In this document: positions 55,756-64,000 of the stretch, in pieces | Layout of the letters: each line of letters opens with the position of its first letter | Numbering within the stretch: position 1 is the stretch's first letter | Assembly (NCBI RefSeq): GCF_028283685.1 | Contig: NZ_JAPWKF010000010.1 | Coordinates: 186,001-250,000, forward strand | Reading direction: 5' to 3' | Length of the DNA stretch: 64,000 nt | DNA from: Edaphobacter sp. | GTDB taxonomy: Bacteria > Acidobacteriota > Terriglobia > Terriglobales > Acidobacteriaceae | Position numbers and translations under genes: made by a program | Notes under the pieces: model-generated | Databases searched by the model: none | What the model was told of the DNA's origin: nothing | Seen by the model: only the letters and a program-made list of their open reading frames with translations

Positions 55756-56772
55756 ATGAAAGCTGTTGGATACAAGAAGCCGCTGCCGGTGACCGATGCC
55801 GATTCCCTGCTGGACATTACGCTGCCGGACCCGGTGGCGAAGGGCCGCGACCTGCTGGTCGAGGTGAAGGCGATCTCGGTGAACCCGGTCGACTACAAGG
55901 TGCGTGGCAGCTCGGGACCGCTGGAGGGCGACGAATACCGCGTGGTGGGCTGGGATGCGACGGGAGTTGTTAAAGCGGTGGGCGAAGAGGTGACGCTGTT
56001 CAAGCCGGGTGATGAGGTGTTTTATGCCGGTTCGCGGGTGCGGCAGGGTGCGAACGCCGAGCTTCACCTGGTCGATGAACGCATCGTGGGCCACAAGCCG
56101 AAGTCGCTGGACTTCGCGCAGGCGGCGGCCCTGCCTCTGACCAGCCTGACGGCGTGGGAGCTGCTGTTCGACCGCCTGGGTGTAAAGCCCGGCAAGCCCG
56201 CAGATGCAGGAAGCCTGCTGATTATCGGTGGATCGGGCGGCGTGGGTTCCATGATGATCCAGCTGGCGCGGCGGCTGACCGGGATGGCCGTGATTGCCAC
56301 GGCATCGCGGCCGGAGACGCAGAAGTGGTGCCTGGAGCTGGGAGCGCATCATGTGATCGACCACAGCCAGCCGCTGGCGGCGCAGATGAAGGCGATCGGC
56401 ATCCCCGAGGCGGAGTACATCGTCTCGCTGACGGCCACCGACCAGCACTACCCTGCGCTGATCGAAGTGCTGGCGCCGCAGGGGCATCTTGGGGTCATCG
56501 ACGATCCAGCGACGCTCGACGCCAAACCTCTGAAGCAAAAGGCCGCCGCGCTGCACTGGGAGCTGATGTTCACCCGCTCGTTCTACCAGACACACGATAT
56601 GGCGGCGCAGCACAGGATTTTGAACGAGGTGGCCGATCTGGTGGACGAGGGCATCCTGCGCACGACGGTCGCCCATAGTTTCGGGACGATTAACGCCGCC
56701 AACCTGCGAAAGGCGCACGAACTGCTGGAGAGCGGCAAGTCGCACGGCAAGATCGTGCTGGCGGGATTCTAA
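55756..56772 (+). CDS. Zinc-free MDR alcohol dehydrogenase / quinone oxidoreductase
   Basis: The 338-residue protein is a medium-chain dehydrogenase/reductase. It has the N-terminal GroES-like domain (EVKAISVNPVDYKVRG, with the NPVDYK signature) and a Rossmann domain with IIGGSGGVGSMMIQLARRL near residue 157. The zinc-ligand cysteines of true alcohol dehydrogenases are absent, as in zeta-crystallin/quinone oxidoreductases. It probably reduces quinones or enals with NADPH. Divergent pairing with an HxlR regulator, as in yodB-type systems, supports an electrophile-stress role. A terminator follows. Confidence 0.9.
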   Translation: MKAVGYKKPLPVTDADSLLDITLPDPVAKGRDLLVEVKAISVNPVDYKVRGSSGPLEGDEYRVVGWDATGVVKAVGEEVTLFKPGDEVFYAGSRVRQGANAELHLVDERIVGHKPKSLDFAQAAALPLTSLTAWELLFDRLGVKPGKPADAGSLLIIGGSGGVGSMMIQLARRLTGMAVIATASRPETQKWCLELGAHHVIDHSQPLAAQMKAIGIPEAEYIVSLTATDQHYPALIEVLAPQGHLGVIDDPATLDAKPLKQKAAALHWELMFTRSFYQTHDMAAQHRILNEVADLVDEGILRTTVAHSFGTINAANLRKAHELLESGKSHGKIVLAGF

Positions 56773-56781
56773 TGGGCGCGT

Positions 56782-56810
56782 AACCCCGGTCCGGCGGGGC
56801 CGGGGTTTTT
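56782..56810 (+). terminator. Terminator of the quinone oxidoreductase gene
   Basis: AACCCCGG (56782-56789) pairs with CCGGGGTT (56800-56807), and TTTTT follows. The hairpin ends 41 bp before the GH57 start. Confidence 0.87.
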
Positions 56811-56851
56811 GCCACCAACCCGGCGGGGCACTGTAGCCTCTAAGGGAGAAC

Positions 56852-59467
56852 ATGGCAAAGTCAAAACAACCATCCAAGCCAGCTGTCGCTCCTGCCCCAC
56901 CCGCCGCGCCGGAGCGCTATATCTGTATTCATGGCCACTTTTACCAGCCGCCGCGGGAGAATCCCTGGCTGGAGACGGTGGAGGTGCAGGACTCTGCCGC
57001 GCCGTACCACGACTGGAACGACCGCATCACCGCCGAGTGCTATGCGCCGAACGGGGCCTCGCGCATCACCGACCGCGAGAACAAGATCATCCGCATTCTG
57101 AACAACTATGCGCGAATCAGCTTCAACTTCGGCCCCACGCTGCTGAGCTGGCTGTGCGACTTTGCGCCGCGCACCTACCGGATGATTCTGGACGCCGACA
57201 GGACCTCGGCGGAGCGGCACTCCGGGCACGGCTCGGCGATCGCGCAGGTCTACAACCACATCATCATGCCGCTGGCCAACGAGCGCGACGCGCTGACGCA
57301 GATTCGCTGGGGCATCACGGACTTCGAGTTCCGCTTCGGCCGCAAGCCGGAGGGCATGTGGCTGGCCGAGACGGCGGTCAACCGGAACGTGCTCGACATG
57401 ATGGCCAGGGAAGGCATCAAGTTCACCATCCTTGCGCCGCACCAGTGCGCCCGCGTGCGGCGTATGAATGCCTTCCGTACGCTGACGCCGGCGGAGAGGC
57501 TGGAGGAAGACACTTCGCTCAACTGGATGGAGACGGCGGACAGCTCGGTGGACACGAGGCGGCCTTACCTCGTCCAGCTCGATGAGGGCCGCTCGATTGC
57601 CATCTTCTTTTACGACGGTCCGGCCTCGCGCGCCATTGCGTTTGAAGGTCTGCTGAACAGCGGCGAGGTCTTCGGCGAACGCCTGCTGAAGGGCTTCGGA
57701 GCCGAGGCCGAGGCCGGCGACGAGGCGCTGCTGTCGCACGTCGCCACCGACGGCGAGAGCTACGGCCATCACCACCGCCACGGCGAGATGGCGCTCTCCT
57801 ACGCGATGTTCTGGCTGCAGAACAACAATCTGGCCAAGCTGACCAACTACGCCGAGTTTCTGGCGAAGTTTCCCCCGCGATGGGAGGCCGAGGTGGTGGA
57901 CGACACGGCGTGGAGCTGCGCGCACGGCGTGGAGCGCTGGCGCTCCAACTGCGGCTGCAACAGCGGCCGACCGGGGTGGAACCAGCTGTGGCGCGCGCCT
58001 CTGCGGGACGCGCTGGATATGCTGCGCGATGCCACGGCGCCTCTCTCGGAGCAGTTGTCGGCGGGACTCTTCAAGGATCTGTGGTGTGCGCGCAACGAGT
58101 ACATCAAGGTGATCCTCGACCGGCAGTCGAACAGCGAAAAGTTCCTCGCCGAGCATCAGTCGCACCCCCTCTCCGAGACGGAACGCATCCAGGCGCTGGA
58201 GCTGATGGAGCTGCAGCGACATACCCAGCTGATGTACACCTCGTGCGGCTGGTTCTTCGACGAGATCTCGGGCATCGAGACGGTGCAGGTGATCGCCTAT
58301 GCGGGCCGCGTCCTGCAGCTGGCGGCCAAGCTCTTCGGAGAGCCGGGAGCCGCGCTCGAAGCAAAGTTTCTGGAGATGCTCGAAGGCGCGGAGAGCAACA
58401 TCCCCGACCTGGGCAACGGCGCCGAGGTCTATCGCCGTTATGTCACCGGCATGAAGATCGGTCTCGAACAAGTGGGCGCGCACTACGCTATCAGCTCGAT
58501 CTTCCGGCCTTATCCGGAGGATGGCGAGATCTTCTGCTACAACGTCCATCGGGTGAGCCACGAGGTCTACAGCTCGGGCCGGGGCCGCATCGCAGTCGGA
58601 GGGGCGCGCATCTTCTCGCGCATCACCGAGGACACCGAGGAGATCTGTTACGCCGTGCTGCACCTGGGCGATCAGAACATCTCCGCCGCCATCCGTCGCT
58701 ACGATCCCAACGACGCAGAGCAGGTCGAGTCGTTCCATCATCTTTCGAAGGAGATCGCGCAGGCGATGCGACGGGCCAATCTGCCCGAGGTCATCCGGCT
58801 CATCGACCACTACTTCAACACCCCGGAGGGCGCGCACGACGCGGAGAGCGCACCGGCGCCGACCAGCTACTCGCTGACCTCGCTCTTCGCCGACGAGCAG
58901 CACCGCATCGTGCAGGTCATCCTGAACCAGACGGTCGCGGAGATGGAAGATTCGCTGCGCAAGATCTACAACGATCACGCCTCGCTGCTGGACTTTTTGA
59001 CCGACACGGGCATTACACCGCCCCCGGCACTGGAGGTGGCGGCGAACTTCGCCATCAACGCGTCGCTGCGGCGGGCGATCGACGCGGAGAACTTCGACCC
59101 GGAGTATGTGCTCTCCCTGGTCGATCGCGCAGGTTCGGAGCGCATCACGCTCAACAACCAGCAGCTGGGCTTCATCGCCGGGCAGCGGATGAAGAATGCG
59201 ATGGTGCGGCTGGAGGCGGAGGCGGCGGGCGATCCTTCGGTCAACAGCGGCGCCCTGGCGCAGGCGCTGGCCATGGCAGAGACCTTCCGCAAGGTGCCCT
59301 TCGAGGTGAACCTGTGGCAGGCACAGAACATCTGGAACGACCTGCTGCGGCGCACGGAGCGCAGCTACTGGACGCCGGAGTGGAGCGAAGACTACCGTGC
59401 GCTGGGCGAGGCCATCAACATCCGCGTCGACCAGCTGGTGACGGAAGAGGGTGTGAGCGTCTTCTAA
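56852..59467 (+). CDS. DUF3536-containing glycoside hydrolase family 57 protein
   Basis: The 871-residue protein starts with a Lys/Pro/Ala-rich leader and then the GH57 N-terminal motif YICIHGHFYQPPRENPW (about 23-39). GMWLAETAVN, with a glutamate at residue 173, matches the GH57 region around the nucleophile, and DGESYGHHHRHGE near 305 matches the second acidic motif. The C-terminal half is DUF3536. No signal peptide is seen, so it is cytoplasmic. GH57 enzymes act on alpha-glucans (amylase, branching enzyme, 4-alpha-glucanotransferase). The substrate of the DUF3536 subset is not established, so I do not assign one. Confidence 0.9.
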   Translation: MAKSKQPSKPAVAPAPPAAPERYICIHGHFYQPPRENPWLETVEVQDSAAPYHDWNDRITAECYAPNGASRITDRENKIIRILNNYARISFNFGPTLLSWLCDFAPRTYRMILDADRTSAERHSGHGSAIAQVYNHIIMPLANERDALTQIRWGITDFEFRFGRKPEGMWLAETAVNRNVLDMMAREGIKFTILAPHQCARVRRMNAFRTLTPAERLEEDTSLNWMETADSSVDTRRPYLVQLDEGRSIAIFFYDGPASRAIAFEGLLNSGEVFGERLLKGFGAEAEAGDEALLSHVATDGESYGHHHRHGEMALSYAMFWLQNNNLAKLTNYAEFLAKFPPRWEAEVVDDTAWSCAHGVERWRSNCGCNSGRPGWNQLWRAPLRDALDMLRDATAPLSEQLSAGLFKDLWCARNEYIKVILDRQSNSEKFLAEHQSHPLSETERIQALELMELQRHTQLMYTSCGWFFDEISGIETVQVIAYAGRVLQLAAKLFGEPGAALEAKFLEMLEGAESNIPDLGNGAEVYRRYVTGMKIGLEQVGAHYAISSIFRPYPEDGEIFCYNVHRVSHEVYSSGRGRIAVGGARIFSRITEDTEEICYAVLHLGDQNISAAIRRYDPNDAEQVESFHHLSKEIAQAMRRANLPEVIRLIDHYFNTPEGAHDAESAPAPTSYSLTSLFADEQHRIVQVILNQTVAEMEDSLRKIYNDHASLLDFLTDTGITPPPALEVAANFAINASLRRAIDAENFDPEYVLSLVDRAGSERITLNNQQLGFIAGQRMKNAMVRLEAEAAGDPSVNSGALAQALAMAETFRKVPFEVNLWQAQNIWNDLLRRTERSYWTPEWSEDYRALGEAINIRVDQLVTEEGVSVF

Positions 59468-59593
59468 CGGCGCTCGCCCTTCCCTGCTCGAAATTTTCTC
59501 TGCAACTCCTCCTCAACTCGGCAGCCGCTCTGCCGATGAGAGCACTGTGCCAATCTGAAGCACCGATTTTGGAGCACGCGCGAGGAGACGAGG

Positions 59594-60132
59594 ATGATTC
59601 GGCAGGCGATCAATTGCGATATCTGTGGAGCGGAGAGGCTGGAATCGACCAGCTTCTGGTTTGTAGCCGATGAAATCGGCGGAGAGATCCGTCTGCGCGG
59701 CTGGGATGCGTCGAAGAAGTCGCGGCGCGGCGCACGCCACCTGTGCGGCCAGAAGTGCGTGCAGCACCTGATGGACAACTTCACCGCGGCGATCGTCGCC
59801 GGACAGCATGCAGGCAGGGCGGCGGCGAAGGAAGCCACCGAGGCGATGGCAAATGCTGCTCCGGCAGGCATGCCGGCAGCCTCGGCCAAGGCTCCGGCGC
59901 TGGTGGAGTCGGCGCTGGACCGCGACGATATGCCGATCCTGGAGCGCATGGGCTACGACCGGGATACGGTAGAGATGATCGAAGCCGAATCGTGGGCCGG
60001 GCCGGTGCGGCCGAAGGAGCCGGAGGTCGTCCCCACGGGCTGGGGAGCGCAGGCAGCGACCCGCGGCGAGAAGGGATTTATCCACGCCACGCGCGTCAAA
60101 CCGCAGCCGCTACGCGCCTTTCAGCGCATGGC

Positions 60133-60136
<4 letters not shown>
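59594..60136 (+). CDS. Uncharacterised protein with paired-cysteine putative zinc-binding motif
   Basis: I do not recognise this 180-residue protein. It has CDIC at 8-11 and CGQKC at 51-55, which together could bind one zinc ion in a treble-clef-like N-terminal domain. An Ala-rich linker (about 70-105) and a C-terminal region with a short acidic helix (LDRDDMPILERMGYDRDTVEMIE) follow. The start follows GAGGAGACGAGG. Its stop overlaps the end of accD by 4 bp in convergent orientation. It may bind nucleic acid or protein; nothing narrows the role. Confidence 0.68.
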
Positions 60137-61002
<866 letters not shown>

Positions 61003-61066
61003 GTGCCGTTGTGCCTTTTGAAATGTGACTCAGCTATTGTAGCTGGCCGAGGGCGGTGTGGGGCGC

Positions 61067-61555
61067 TCACCCGGTGACGATGCCCATGCAGAGAATGGCA
61101 AAGGAGACGGCGAAGACGTCTTCGGTGAGGGTGACCTGCCAGGCTTTACAGCCGATGCGGCGGGTCAGCTGGTGCCGCAGCTGGTAGGCGGCGAAGGCCC
61201 CGACCAGTGCTCCCAGGATTGCCAGCGTCGCCCCTTCGACGCCCGAGGCGTCCAGCCCCGAGGCGAGAATGGCTCCCACAAGGCCACCAAAGAAAAAGCG
61301 AATCAGCAGGACGACCGGCCGGGTCGGGCGGGGGCTCATCCCCAGCTTATCCGCCGCATATTCAGCGATGGCGAGCACGGTAAAGGCGATGACGACGGGC
61401 AGGCTGGCGCACCACCAGGCCCAGGAGCCGCCAACGGGAAGCAGCTTGAGCCATGCAAACCAGCAGAGGACCGCCATCGGCGTCATGGTCCGCATCCCGG
61501 TGATGAAACCGAGCAGCGGGATCGCAATCAGCCAGGTCATCACCTCCATGGTCAT
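61067..61555 (-). CDS. DUF4126 membrane protein
   Basis: The ATG at 61555 (MTMEVMTWL) has GGAGGAG nine bases upstream, so I prefer it to an ATG 18 bp earlier that lies inside that ribosome-binding site. The 162-residue product has about four to five transmembrane helices and the DUF4126 opening (IPLLGFITGMRTMTPMAVL). A lysine/arginine stretch (KLGMSPRPTRPVV) sits between helices. The function of the family is unknown. It lies 64 bp upstream of accD on the same strand and may be co-transcribed. Confidence 0.78.
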   Translation of the reverse strand: MTMEVMTWLIAIPLLGFITGMRTMTPMAVLCWFAWLKLLPVGGSWAWWCASLPVVIAFTVLAIAEYAADKLGMSPRPTRPVVLLIRFFFGGLVGAILASGLDASGVEGATLAILGALVGAFAAYQLRHQLTRRIGCKAWQVTLTEDVFAVSFAILCMGIVTG

Positions 61556-61725
61556 CGAAACCAACTCCTCCATCCGGAAATCTACGAGGCCCGGTGCTAC
61601 GGATGCTAATCCCTTTTACGAGGCCGCTGATGATGTGGACGAAGAATAGGACCATTAGGACTCAGCGGACGCACTCCCGCAGCCTTGCAGAGGATCTGCG
61701 GTCTGCGGCTACTTACTGGCATTCT

Positions 61726-63314
61726 TTACTGTTTTTGCGAAAGCAGACCGTAGACGTCGACTTCTCCCTTAGCGCCAACATACACATGCCCGTTCACGAC
61801 GGTCGGAATGTTGAAGCGAAGGGCATAGCCGGCGTTGTCGCGCGCCGCGTTCTGACTGCTCGTATACAGCAGGTGCGAGATGTCTGCGGCGTCCGCGGCG
61901 TACAGAACGGCCAGCCGGTCGGGCGATGACCAGCCCTTGGAACTCAGCACCCAGACGATGCCGTCCTTCTCGCCATTCGCAGAGACCATTGGGGTTGCGG
62001 CGTGATCCTCCAGCTTGAAGCTGCTGGCTGCTTTGAAGACAAGCTTGCCGTCCTTTACCTCGAAATCGCGAAGCGAATCGTAGTCGCTGAGGACGAAGAC
62101 ATTCCGGTTCCAATACGCCATCGACCCGTAGATTCCGCGCGATGTCGGAATCGTCTGGACGGCATGGCTGTTGCTTCCTTTTTGAAAATGCCCCAGGCGG
62201 TCGCGATCGACTACGTAGATCATGGGCCCCTTGCCTCCAACGACGGCGAGGTGCGCGTGCGGGCCGGGCTGGTCGGGCAGGAGCATCGGGCCGCCCGATC
62301 CAAGATCGTGATCCTTCGCATTGAGTTCGTCTGCGTTGAACGGCGTGAAATAGTCGACCGGCTTCAACTTTGACCATCGGCGCGCAGCTTGAGGAGGGTG
62401 TCTCCGTAGTCTCTGCCTCCCGAGGAGACGTCGAACTGACCGTTACCCGTCGCGACAAAGACATTTCCTTCCTTGTCCGCTGCGGGCGAGGTGTCGCTGG
62501 CCCAGATTCCGCTGTCATCGGCATCGGGCGAGGTGTTGAAGACCCCCTTCTGCTTCAGCGTCGCAGCGTCGTAGGCCATGATCCAACCGTGGTACGGTCC
62601 AACGTCGCAGGACGAGCCCCAGGTGAGATAGACCAGGCCGTTCGAGAGCAGGAGGCCTGCTCGAGGATTCTCCCGCAGCGGATCGAAGGCCACGCGAGTA
62701 ACCTGACTGCCTGCCCCGGTTCCCTGCGCCGATGCCTTTATCTCGACCGGGCCGCCCAGCTTCTCCGCGCCGGACGTTACGGACAGGGCATGAATCTTCT
62801 GCTGGTACTGCACCTTTGCCGGGAGGCTCGGATCCTTTGTGCGGGCCAGCACGTAGAGGATGCCGGATTTCGCATCGATCACCGGCGTCGACGTGATTCC
62901 CACCTCCGGCTGCGTGAAGGGGCACATGACATCGCTGGCGGGAACCGTATCAACATCCCCATGCACAAAGCTCACGTGCCAGAGTGGCGTGGACGGCTTT
63001 CCGTATGCGTCGAAGGCATAGACGCTGTCATGCTCGGTGACGATGAAGACGACGTCGTGTTTTCCCTTGCCGGGGATCGTCACGCCGGAGAGAAACAGCG
63101 GCTGGGCGTAGATATCTCCGTCGACCTTCAGGGTGAAGAGCTTTCCGAACTGGCGGGAGTTGACGTTACGCGGCGTCAGCTTCGTCTCATGGACGTAAGC
63201 ACCGGTACGCGCGTTGTCGTATTGGGCGGTCGTCATCTGCGGATGGGCTGGAGGAGCCAACATGACGACTGCGAGGATCACACCAAGCGGAAGCCTGCAC
63301 CGGAACCGTCTCAT
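61726..63314 (-). pseudogene. Exported beta-propeller (PQQ/BamB-like) protein, interrupted by one frameshift
   Basis: The start is ATG at 63314 (MRRFRCRLPLG), with AAGGTGAGG upstream and a signal peptide ending near AHPQ. The first frame encodes about 315 residues with propeller-like blades (DIYAQPLFLSGVTIPG, VYAFDAYGKP, ITSTPVIDAKSGILYVLAR) and stops after LLKLRADGQS. The next codons continue in another frame (LKPVDYFTPFN, then MIYVVDRDRLG and NGHVYVGAKGEVDVYGL to the end). An A seems to be missing in the AAA run near 62365. The restored protein has about 530 residues and would be periplasmic. Ligand and role are unknown. Confidence 0.78.
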
Positions 63315-63405
63315 ACCTGCCTCACCTTCCCTGCGATGACGGGGATGGATTCGTGGTCGGAATCCGACTATATCTATACGCAGCGATGGCGTCAATTTCG
63401 GAGCT

Positions 63406-63444
63406 TAAAAGCAGAGCCGCCGCGAGAGGGCATCTCGCGGCGGC
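63406..63444 (-). terminator. Terminator of glyA
   Basis: A perfect 12-bp stem (63416-63427 with 63433-63444) has a five-base loop. On the minus strand it is followed by TCTGCTTTTA, a modest U-tract. It lies 26 bp past the glyA stop. Confidence 0.82.
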
Positions 63445-63470
63445 GTTGTGCATGAAGCCGGATGGGTTGG

Positions 63471-64000
63471 TTAGGCGACAGGCTGGGGCTGGCGCAGGAA
63501 CTCGTACAGAGGGAAGCGGTCGGCCAGTTCGGTGACCTCGCCGTGGATCTTCTTGAGCGCACCCTCGTCGTTGCGGTTCTCGAGCGCACGGGCGATCCAG
63601 ACGGCGACCTGCTTCATCTCGCCTTCCTTCATGCCGCGCGTGGTGAGCGCCGGGGTGCCGATGCGGATGCCCGAGGGCTTCATCGGCGGGTTGGTGTCAT
63701 ATGGAATGGCGTTCTTGTTGACCGTGATACCGGCCGCGCCCAGGGCGTTCTCCGCCTCGGAGCCGAACATGCCCTTCTGGAAGACATCGACCAGCATGAG
63801 GTGGTTATCGGTGCCGCCGGAGACGATGCGGAAGCCCTCGGCGGCGAGCGCCTCGGCCAGCACCTTCGCGTTCTTGACCACCTGATGCGCGTAGGTCGAG
63901 AAGGAGGGATCGAGCGCCTCCTTGAAGGCCACGGCCTTGGCGGCGACGATGTGCATCAGCGGTCCGCCCTGCTGTCCGGGGAAGACGGAGCGGTCGACCG
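63471..64000 (-). CDS. glyA: Serine hydroxymethyltransferase, C-terminal part (runs off window)
   Basis: About 176 C-terminal residues are visible; the start lies beyond 64000. The visible sequence is characteristic of Gly[21 protein letters not shown], the [12 protein letters not shown] segment, and [19 protein letters not shown], whose arginine binds the substrate carboxylate, followed by [10 protein letters not shown]. The enzyme interconverts serine and glycine with tetrahydrofolate and PLP in the cytoplasm. A strong hairpin terminator follows the stop. Confidence 0.95.
   Translation of the reverse strand, partial: VDRSVFPGQQGGPLMHIVAAKAVAFKEALDPSFSTYAHQVVKNAKVLAEALAAEGFRIVSGGTDNHLMLVDVFQKGMFGSEAENALGAAGITVNKNAIPYDTNPPMKPSGIRIGTPALTTRGMKEGEMKQVAVWIARALENRNDEGALKKIHGEVTELADRFPLYEFLRQPQPVA

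Noticed and set aside
56861-58978. Minus-strand open frame opposite the GH57 gene
   Set aside because: The plus-strand gene has clear GH57 motifs; the antisense product is Arg/Leu/Val-rich without a domain.

Overview
The window is high-GC, gene-dense DNA that reads as a chromosome segment of an acidobacterium, probably family Acidobacteriaceae (Terriglobus/Granulicella/Edaphobacter-like). The assignment rests on gene content, not on a marker-gene search: two very large TonB-dependent receptors of the Oar type with an N-terminal carboxypeptidase-regulatory-like domain, an alternative complex III plus caa3 oxidase operon, an exported M3/M28/heparinase set, a DUF3536 GH57 protein, and a family of dispersed hairpin repeats. 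lpxC, SecDF and TonB/ExbBD show a Gram-negative envelope. I found no rRNA, tRNA, CRISPR array, integrase or insertion sequence.

Layout. 1-1.7 kb: 5' part of a biotin-carboxylase-type gene and an SDR oxidoreductase. 1.8-5.6 kb (minus): TonB, ExbB, two ExbD and a TPR lipoprotein. 5.7-8.8 kb (minus): yajC-secD-secF. 9-12.3 kb: an HExxH membrane protein, an exported 2H phosphoesterase, a DUF202 protein and a HipA-like kinase/DUF3037 pair. 12.3-20.2 kb: M3 peptidase, UPF0303 protein, M28 peptidase and heparinase II/III-like protein, separated by spacers full of dispersed repeats. 20.2-29.2 kb: tgt, a frameshifted TonB receptor, a glycerophosphodiesterase with an unusual motif order, an exported TPR protein and a diguanylate cyclase. 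29.4-38.4 kb: an intact TonB receptor, lpxC-folK, an M20 peptidase, an ECF sigma/membrane protein/secretin-domain operon and a small membrane protein. 38.4-39.5 kb: Rieske oxygenase.

39.7-53.3 kb is the centrepiece: one minus-strand respiratory operon, actA-B-C-D-E-F, an unrecognised single-TM protein, SCO, then oxidase subunits II, I, III and IV. It would carry electrons from quinol through alternative complex III (pentaheme ActA, Fe-S ActB, NrfD-like ActC/ActF, lipoprotein cytochrome ActE) to an A2-type caa3 oxidase. As written, actA, actB and actF are interrupted by single-base frameshifts.

53.8-64 kb: an AlkA-like glycosylase, an exported cupin, a divergent HxlR regulator/quinone-oxidoreductase pair with inverted repeats between them, a GH57 protein, a Cys-pair protein, accD, a DUF4126 protein, a frameshifted beta-propeller protein and the 3' part of glyA.

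At least six single-base frameshifts (near 21930, 45958, 46438, 52437, 52941, 62365) break otherwise well-conserved genes. Several fall on short A or T runs, so base-calling error in the assembly is the simplest explanation. Confirm against reads before calling any of these genes dead.
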